Source: Pyrinomonadaceae bacterium
GTDB lineage: Bacteria; Acidobacteriota; Blastocatellia; Pyrinomonadales; Pyrinomonadaceae
Assembly (NCBI GenBank): GCA_014379795.1
Contig: JACMLC010000511.1
Location: 1-11,346 of the forward strand
DNA: 11,346 bases
Direction: 5' to 3'
Of this stretch, positions 6,814 through 11,346 are shown one piece after another (the stretch's first letter is position 1; each line of letters opens with the position of its first letter). Under the pieces are notes generated by a model. It was not told where the DNA came from, did not search any database, and saw only the letters and a program-made list of their open reading frames with translations. The position numbers and the translations under genes were made by a program.

Positions 6814-7398
6814 CTATGCAATCACATATTTGGGGAGTCCAAGAATATCGCTGTCACAATCTAACGCGACATGAACAGGCTCCTCATCTGCTCGGCGAGG
6901 ACAATAGCTAATGCCGGGCTCCTGAAACTGTCCGACGATGCCGGGCTGCTTATAAAGAGATGCGGCTATGGCAGCCTCGATTCTCAACCGAAGTCGCTTT
7001 TCACAATCGCATGGTGCAAGATAAAGCCTATACAGATGAAGCATTCCGTGTATATGCGGCGCAAGCTCATTGTGACGTTTTAAAAATTCAGCCATCATAG
7101 ATTCTGTTCCCCGCTTCCACATACCCTTCCAAAGCAAAACCTTTCTACCCTGCGAGAACTCATTGGCATCGTATATCTCATACATACCTGACAGATGTGC
7201 TTGGAAATGCTCCTTCGTTCTGACAGCGAAACTCCTGCCAGTTTCACCAACGTAATAGACAAGCTCGGAATCATTATAAGGGACAGTCCACAAGTAGATG
7301 CCGGGCAAACTGCTTACCGGAGATTGGAACACGGTAGGGTGGTTTTCGCTTTCGACAGACCACAGCGGTCCAGCGAATTTGATTTCACGTCTCTCCAT
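6814..7398 (-). CDS. Standalone GIY-YIG-type nuclease-fold protein
   Basis: This 194-residue protein has an N-terminal GIY-YIG-like domain and no other domain I recognise. PGIYLWTV at 32-39 holds the GIY strand. LVYYVGETGRSFAVRTKEH at 46-64 supplies the YVG form of the second motif, the usual conserved Arg (R60) and His64. Glu141 in RLRIEAAIAASLY is the best candidate for the conserved metal-binding Glu near the domain end. The segment between these motifs is longer than in UvrC or small YhbQ-like proteins. The protein is therefore probably nuclease-like, but no target or pathway can be named. The ATG at 7396-7398 has GGAG eight bases upstream. The gene lies 32 bases after the ydeP-like stop codon, on the same strand. 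Base composition here looks lower in GC than in neighbouring genes, which suggests recent transfer. Confidence 0.72.
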   Translation of the reverse strand: MERREIKFAGPLWSVESENHPTVFQSPVSSLPGIYLWTVPYNDSELVYYVGETGRSFAVRTKEHFQAHLSGMYEIYDANEFSQGRKVLLWKGMWKRGTESMMAEFLKRHNELAPHIHGMLHLYRLYLAPCDCEKRLRLRIEAAIAASLYKQPGIVGQFQEPGISYCPRRADEEPVHVALDCDSDILGLPKYVIA

Positions 7399-7406
7399 AT
7401 TTTTAT

Positions 7407-7410
7407 CTCC
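7407..7410 (-). promoter_or_regulatory. Ribosome site of the GIY-YIG gene
   Basis: GGAG on the - strand lies eight bases before the ATG at 7398. It falls in the 32-base gap after the ydeP-like stop codon, which is too short to show a separate promoter with confidence. Read-through from the upstream gene is therefore possible. Confidence 0.6.
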
Positions 7411-7430
7411 GACTCAACGTAGAAGCATAC

Positions 7431-9974
7431 CTATGCCTTCAACCGCTCAATCCCTGCTTCCTCTACATGATCGTGATCGAAACCGGCAGATGGATTGACC
7501 GACGGCCTGATGCTGATGATAACTGACTTCGATGCCGGAGTGTTGCTCTTTTCGGCGACGCTGCCGATGGGGACGAGGACGTTGGTTTCGGGGAAGTAGG
7601 TCGCGGCGCAGCGGCGCGGGATGCTGTAGGGGATGACGAGGAAGCGATGAGCCGTGCGCTCTTCGCCCTCGAAGTGGCTGGTGAGGTCTACGATTTGTCC
7701 GGCGGAAAGCCCTGCGTCTTTTATATCTTCCGCATTAAGAAGCACGACGCGACGCCCGCCGTGGATGCCGCGATAGCGATCATCCAATCCATAGATGGTC
7801 GTGTTGTACTGGTCGTGGCTGCGCATCGTCATCATCATAAATTGTCCGGGCAAAAGGTCGTGGCGCGTTAATGGATGAACGGTAAACTCTGCGCGACCGC
7901 TCCTTGTTTTAAATTCCCCGTCACGCGCGGCGTTCGGCAGGTAAAAGCCGCCGGGCACGCGCACGCGCCGGTTGTAGTCTTCAAAGCCGGGAATGACGCG
8001 CGCGATGCGTTCGCGGATGCGGTCGTAATCTTCTACAAGCCCTTGCCATTCAACAGACGTGCTCTCTCCGAGCACGGCACGCGCGAGGCGTGCGACTATC
8101 AAGGGTTCGCTCAACAAATGTTCGGAGGCGGGCGGCAGCGTTCCGCGCGAGGGATGCACGATGCCCATCGAATTCTCTACTGTGACGAACTGCTCTCGGC
8201 CCGCCTGCGTGTCTGCTTCCGTGCGCCCGAGACAGGGGAGAATCAAAGCCTGCTTGCCCGTGATGAGATGCGCGCGGTTCAGCTTGGTAGAGACGTGCGC
8301 GGTCAGGCGGCAGCGGCGCAAGGCTTCCGCAGTATATTCCGTGTCGGGCGTGGCAGACAGAAAATTCCCGCCCATCGCGAAAAAGACTTTCGCTTTGCCC
8401 TCGTGCATCGCCTTGATTGATTCGACAGTATCGAAGCCGTGACGACGCGGCGGCGAGAAATCAAATTCGCTTGCCAGCTTATCCAGAAAAATTTCGGTCG
8501 GCCTCTCCCAGATGCCCATCGTGCGGTCACCCTGCACGTTGCTGTGTCCGCGCACGGGGCACGCGCCCGCGCCCGGTTTGCCGATCTGCCCGCGCATCAA
8601 GAGCAGGTTGATTATCTCCTGTATGTTGGCGACGGCGTTTTTGTGCTGCGTCAAGCCCATCGCCCAGCAGATGATCGTGCGACGAGAGCGCATCATAACT
8701 TCAGCCGCCGCGCGCATCTCTTCGCGCGTGATGCCGCTTTGCTCGACAAGCTCGTCCCACTCGCTTGCGCGCAGAGCAGTTGCGAAAGCTTCAAAGCCGT
8801 TCGTTTTCTCCGCGATGAATTTATGGTCAAGCACTTCGCCGGGACGCAAGTCTTCTTCCAATAGCATCTCTTTCATGATGCCTTTCAAGAGCGCGACATC
8901 GCCGTTGATGCGTACCTGCAAGAAAAGGTCTGCGAGCTTTGTTCCCTTTCCCAGCATGCCGAGCACGTCCTGCGGATGCTTAAAACGTTTGAGACCGACT
9001 TCGGGCAACGGGTTGATGTGAACGATTTTGCAGCCGCCCTTCTTTGCGGCCTGCAAGGAGGTCAGCATGCGCGGGTGATTCGTCCCCGGATTCTGGCCGA
9101 TGACAAAGATGGCTTCGGCCAATTCAAAATCCTGAAGCGTCACAGTCCCTTTGCCGATGCCAATGGTTTCTGTGAGCGCGGAGCCGCTCGATTCATGGCA
9201 CATGTTCGAGCAGTCCGGCAAATTGTTTGTGCCGAATTGGCGCACGAAAAGCTGGTAAAGAAACGCGGCCTCGTTGCTGGTTCGTCCGGAGGTGTAAAAG
9301 AGAGCTTCGTCAGGCGAGCGGAGCGCGTTTAGCTCTTCAGCGACAATCTGAAAAGCCTTTTCCCAACTGACTGCCTCGTAATGCGTGCCGCCCTCGCGCA
9401 GCCAGACTGGATGCGTCAGGCGTCCCTGCTTGCCAAGCCAGAAATCGGATTTTCGTGAAAGCTCCGCGACGCTCCACTCTTTGAAAAATTCCGGCGTGAC
9501 GCGTTTCAGTGTCGCTTCTTCCGCGACGGCCTTAGCTCCGTTTTCGCAGAACTCTGTGTGCGTGCGCTCGCCGTCCGGGTCAGGCCAGGCGCAGCCGGGA
9601 CAATCAAACCCGTCCTTCTGGTTGACCTGTGACAGGGCTTTAAAGCTGCGCGCCGCGCCCATCTCGCGCCAAGCGTGCTTCAGCGTGTTGATGATCGCAG
9701 GGATACCGCCCGCGACTTTGCCAGCAGGTTTGACCTTTATCCCGGCGATGTCATCCGGCGGCTGCGCTTGCGCATCAACCGCATGTGTTTGAAGCTCACG
9801 CCCGTTCGACGGTTCCGCATGGCTGCTGCCTGACGATGCTTCAGCGCGAATATCGCTCTCATCTTTAATGTCCGGTTTGTGCGGGCGATAGTGGCTATGC
9901 TCGTTTTCAACGGCATGCGCGTTAGCATCGCTCTCATCCGTCGTCACCTGTTCCCGCACGGTCTTGTCGCTCAT
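7431..9974 (-). CDS. ydeP: YdeP-like FdhF-family molybdopterin oxidoreductase
   Basis: This 847-residue protein belongs to the FdhF/YdeP group of molybdopterin oxidoreductases. E. coli YdeP is linked to acid resistance, and its physiological substrate is unsettled. The iron-sulfur region GFDCPGCAWPDP to FCENGAKA has Cys125, Cys128 and Cys143. NMCHESSG carries Cys259-His260, aligning with the selenocysteine-histidine pair of FdhH, so Cys is the likely Mo ligand. GQNPGTNHPRMLTS, CPVRGHSNVQGDRT and SHDQYNTTIYGLDDRYRG (from about 719) are near-identical to YdeP as I remember it. The C-terminal cofactor-binding domain follows. There is no twin-arginine signal, so it should be cytoplasmic. About 80 extra residues at the N-terminus are acidic, His-rich and low in complexity, while E. 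coli YdeP is about 760 residues. The start is GTG-ATG again, with GGAG nine bases before the ATG and six before the GTG, so the GTG at 9977 remains possible. No fdhD or electron partner is visible. Confidence 0.93.
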   Translation of the reverse strand: MSDKTVREQVTTDESDANAHAVENEHSHYRPHKPDIKDESDIRAEASSGSSHAEPSNGRELQTHAVDAQAQPPDDIAGIKVKPAGKVAGGIPAIINTLKHAWREMGAARSFKALSQVNQKDGFDCPGCAWPDPDGERTHTEFCENGAKAVAEEATLKRVTPEFFKEWSVAELSRKSDFWLGKQGRLTHPVWLREGGTHYEAVSWEKAFQIVAEELNALRSPDEALFYTSGRTSNEAAFLYQLFVRQFGTNNLPDCSNMCHESSGSALTETIGIGKGTVTLQDFELAEAIFVIGQNPGTNHPRMLTSLQAAKKGGCKIVHINPLPEVGLKRFKHPQDVLGMLGKGTKLADLFLQVRINGDVALLKGIMKEMLLEEDLRPGEVLDHKFIAEKTNGFEAFATALRASEWDELVEQSGITREEMRAAAEVMMRSRRTIICWAMGLTQHKNAVANIQEIINLLLMRGQIGKPGAGACPVRGHSNVQGDRTMGIWERPTEIFLDKLASEFDFSPPRRHGFDTVESIKAMHEGKAKVFFAMGGNFLSATPDTEYTAEALRRCRLTAHVSTKLNRAHLITGKQALILPCLGRTEADTQAGREQFVTVENSMGIVHPSRGTLPPASEHLLSEPLIVARLARAVLGESTSVEWQGLVEDYDRIRERIARVIPGFEDYNRRVRVPGGFYLPNAARDGEFKTRSGRAEFTVHPLTRHDLLPGQFMMMTMRSHDQYNTTIYGLDDRYRGIHGGRRVVLLNAEDIKDAGLSAGQIVDLTSHFEGEERTAHRFLVIPYSIPRRCAATYFPETNVLVPIGSVAEKSNTPASKSVIISIRPSVNPSAGFDHDHVEEAGIERLKA

Positions 9975-9983
9975 CACATGTTG

Positions 9984-9987
9984 CTCC
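9984..9987 (-). promoter_or_regulatory. Ribosome site of the ydeP-like gene
   Basis: GGAG on the - strand lies six bases before a GTG (9977) and nine before the adjacent ATG (9974). Both spacings are workable, so the site does not settle the start. The two choices differ by one residue. Confidence 0.55.
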
Positions 9988-10028
9988 GTTGATTGATAGT
10001 TTGATTTTACTTCCGCGCTAAAGAATTA

Positions 10029-10162
10029 GCCACAGAGGACACAGAGGAAGGTAAAAGTGAAGCTCAAAGCATTTTAATGAAATTTGGTTTCAGCCTTCCT
10101 TTTGCCTTTTTACTTTTACCTTTTGCCTTTTTTATCTCTGTGTCCTCTGTGTCCTCTGTGGC
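10029..10162. repeat. Long inverted repeat of cacagagga units
   Basis: Perfect 20-base arms lie at 10029-10048 and 10143-10162. Each is built from two cacagagga-type nonamers, and the right arm carries part of a third. A second inverted pair, AAGGTAAAAGT at 10048-10058 and its complement at 10112-10122, is nested inside. The middle is T-rich on the + strand (ccttttgcctttt units). The element lies between two divergently read genes, so it cannot be their terminator. The rest of the 311-base gap (9975-10285) shows no gene or clear promoter. Confidence 0.85.
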
Positions 10163-10285
10163 GAAAAGCGGAGACCGTATAAACTCTGTGTGAGGCTGTG
10201 AGCGTGAGGCGCGCTCAGCTTCTCGTTCGTGTTATGCTCACGGCTCTGTGCTTTTTTCTCTAGCGGAAAGGGATGCCGTAAAAAC

Positions 10286-11212
10286 ATGCAGGCGCGTCCG
10301 GCTGTGATTATTAACGCCTCTTCGGGGACAGACGATAAAAAAGAGGCCGTCGAATATTTGAAAGAGATGTTCGATGCGAGCGGCGTGGACGCGCGTATCT
10401 CTCTGGCTGAAAGCGGCTCGGAAATCGTCAAGCTGGCAAAACGCGCCGTCGAGGAAAAATGCCACCCGATTGTCGCGGGCGGCGGCGATGGAACGATCAA
10501 TGCCGTCGCGGCTCAACTGCTCGGCACAAATTTGACGCTCGGCGTGTTGCCGCTCGGCACGCTTAACCACTTTGCCAAAGACATGAAGATTCCGCTTGAG
10601 CTGGAAGGCGCGGCGCGCACGATTCTGGAAGGCCGCGCAGTCAGGGTTGATGTCGGCGAAGTCAATGGCCGGATGTTTCTCAACAATTCGAGTCTGGGCT
10701 TGTATCCAAGCATCGTGCATCGCCGCGAGCAGCAGCAAGAGAGGTTAGGGCGTGGCAAGTGGCCTGCGTTTGTCTGGGCTGCTCTGTCGGTGCTCAGGCG
10801 TTATCCGTTTCTGGACGTGCGGCTGAGCATCGAGGGGAAAGAGGAGGAAAAGGAGTTGGTGCGGCGCACACCGTTTGTCTTCGTCGGCAATAACGAATAC
10901 GAGATGGAGAGCTTTAATGTAGGCGCGCGCGAATGCCTCGACGCGGGGCATTTGAGCTTATACATCGCGCATCGCACGGGGCGGCTGGGACTCGTCAGGC
11001 TCGCATGGCGCGCTCTCTTCGGCGGCCTGCGCGACGAAGATGATTTTGATGCGCTCTGCACCAAAGAAATCCGAATCGAAACAAAGCGCAAGCGGCTGCA
11101 TGTGGCAACCGACGGCGAAGTCAACATGATGCAGACGCCGCTCAATTACCGCGTGCTGCCCCGCGCCCTCGAAGTCCTCGTACCGGGAGAGGGAGTGATA
11201 AGTGATAAGTGA
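10286..11212 (+). CDS. Diacylglycerol/lipid kinase, YegS/BmrU/DgkB type
   Basis: This 308-residue protein of the diacylglycerol-kinase catalytic family is predicted to phosphorylate a lipid hydroxyl with ATP at the cytoplasmic face of the membrane. The nucleotide loop GGGDGT is at 65-70. LPLGTLNHFAKD at 88-99 is the PxGTxNxFA signature, and DGE at 276-278 carries the acidic residue usually assigned to catalysis in YegS/DgkB relatives. N10-A-S-S-G14 is the usual N-terminal turn. The length is normal for the family. I chose the ATG at 10286 because the protein then begins at the family's first strand (ARPAVIIN). A GTG at 10229 would add 19 Cys-rich residues of no family character. AAAGGGA lies 12 bases upstream, slightly far. 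The last five codons (VISDK) and the stop fall inside the agtgata repeat. The lipid substrate cannot be named. Confidence 0.9.
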   Translation: MQARPAVIINASSGTDDKKEAVEYLKEMFDASGVDARISLAESGSEIVKLAKRAVEEKCHPIVAGGGDGTINAVAAQLLGTNLTLGVLPLGTLNHFAKDMKIPLELEGAARTILEGRAVRVDVGEVNGRMFLNNSSLGLYPSIVHRREQQQERLGRGKWPAFVWAALSVLRRYPFLDVRLSIEGKEEEKELVRRTPFVFVGNNEYEMESFNVGARECLDAGHLSLYIAHRTGRLGLVRLAWRALFGGLRDEDDFDALCTKEIRIETKRKRLHVATDGEVNMMQTPLNYRVLPRALEVLVPGEGVISDK

Positions 11213-11271
11213 TAAGTGATGAGATAAGAAGAAAGCTTTTTCTTATCACTTATCACTTATCACTCATCACT
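11194..11271. repeat. agtgata heptamer inverted repeat
   Basis: Three perfect agtgata heptamers and a variant fourth (agtgatg) start at 11194. Perfect 23-base complementary arms lie at 11194-11216 and 11242-11264, giving a long hairpin with a 25-base loop. The left arm covers the final codons and stop of the lipid kinase gene. No T-run follows the stem on the + strand, so a standard intrinsic terminator is not supported, though the hairpin could protect or attenuate the message. Confidence 0.88.
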
Positions 11272-11285
11272 GCTCTTAAACTGCT

Positions 11286-11346
11286 ATGAAAAAAATCGTT
11301 CATCTATCTGATCTGCATTTCGGGCGCGTGGATTACGCTGTGGTCG
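11286..11346 (+). CDS. Metallophosphoesterase, 5' fragment
   Basis: Only the first 20 codons are in the window, and the frame is open to the edge. The start MKKIVHLSDLHFGR contains the first metal-binding motif of calcineurin-like metallophosphoesterases, DxH (Asp9 and His11). The ATG at 11286 is the natural start for this family, which begins almost directly with the first strand. No clear ribosome site is seen. The gene begins 73 bases after the lipid kinase stop codon on the same strand, so the two may be co-transcribed through the agtgata hairpin. The substrate is unknown. Confidence 0.75.
   Translation, partial: MKKIVHLSDLHFGRVDYAVV

Noticed and set aside
6716..6874. 52-codon frame on + upstream of the antitoxin, resembling a small basic protein
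   Set aside because: It has no ribosome site, its second part is antisense to the end of the GIY-YIG gene, and no family was recognised. The 155-base gap here shows nothing else.
7875..9332. Several long + frames (up to 181 codons)
   Set aside because: All are antisense to the YdeP-like gene, whose codon bias keeps the opposite frames open. None shows a family pattern.

Overview
This 11.3 kb window looks chromosomal, moderately GC-rich and Gram-negative. The supporting signs are a signal-peptide POTRA protein of the BamA/Omp85 type, a molybdopterin oxidoreductase closely resembling YdeP, and soluble GAF/histidine-kinase signalling. Nearly every gene gap is filled with short tandem or inverted repeats (aggagtc, cgcaaag, cacagagga and agtgata units, plus a nested CCAGACGT palindrome). 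That repeat style, with the gene mix, makes me lean towards an Acidobacteriota member near Blastocatellia. This assignment is inference and is not proven by any single gene.

Layout. Positions 1-240 are a heptamer-repeat leader. Positions 241-3637 hold a signalling pair on +: a soluble three-GAF histidine kinase, then a REC-GGDEF response regulator predicted to make cyclic di-GMP. Positions 3638-3923 are mostly a nested palindromic element. Positions 3924-5234 (+) encode a secreted POTRA-repeat protein without a beta-barrel. A cgcaaag-repeat hairpin with a following T-run lies at 5251-5347, between this gene and the convergent gene on -. From 5388 to 9974 all genes are on -: a YdeI/OmdA-family protein, a VapC PIN toxin with its overlapping small antitoxin, a standalone GIY-YIG-type protein, and a YdeP-like oxidoreductase with a long hydrophilic N-terminal extension. 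Positions 9975-10285 separate divergent genes and hold a long cacagagga inverted repeat. Positions 10286-11212 (+) encode a diacylglycerol/lipid kinase whose last codons lie inside an agtgata repeat. A metallophosphoesterase begins at 11286 and runs off the window.

The clearest functional unit is the kinase/cyclase pair. The GAF domains would sense a cytoplasmic signal, the kinase would phosphorylate the REC domain at Asp60, and cyclic di-GMP output would be capped by a conserved inhibitory RxxD site. VapBC and the GIY-YIG gene sit in a stretch that looks poorer in GC than its surroundings and may be acquired. The lipid kinase and phosphoesterase may form a small operon. I saw no rRNA, tRNA, CRISPR array, transposase or convincing riboswitch. 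The most unusual aspect of the window is its set of unrelated intergenic repeat families.
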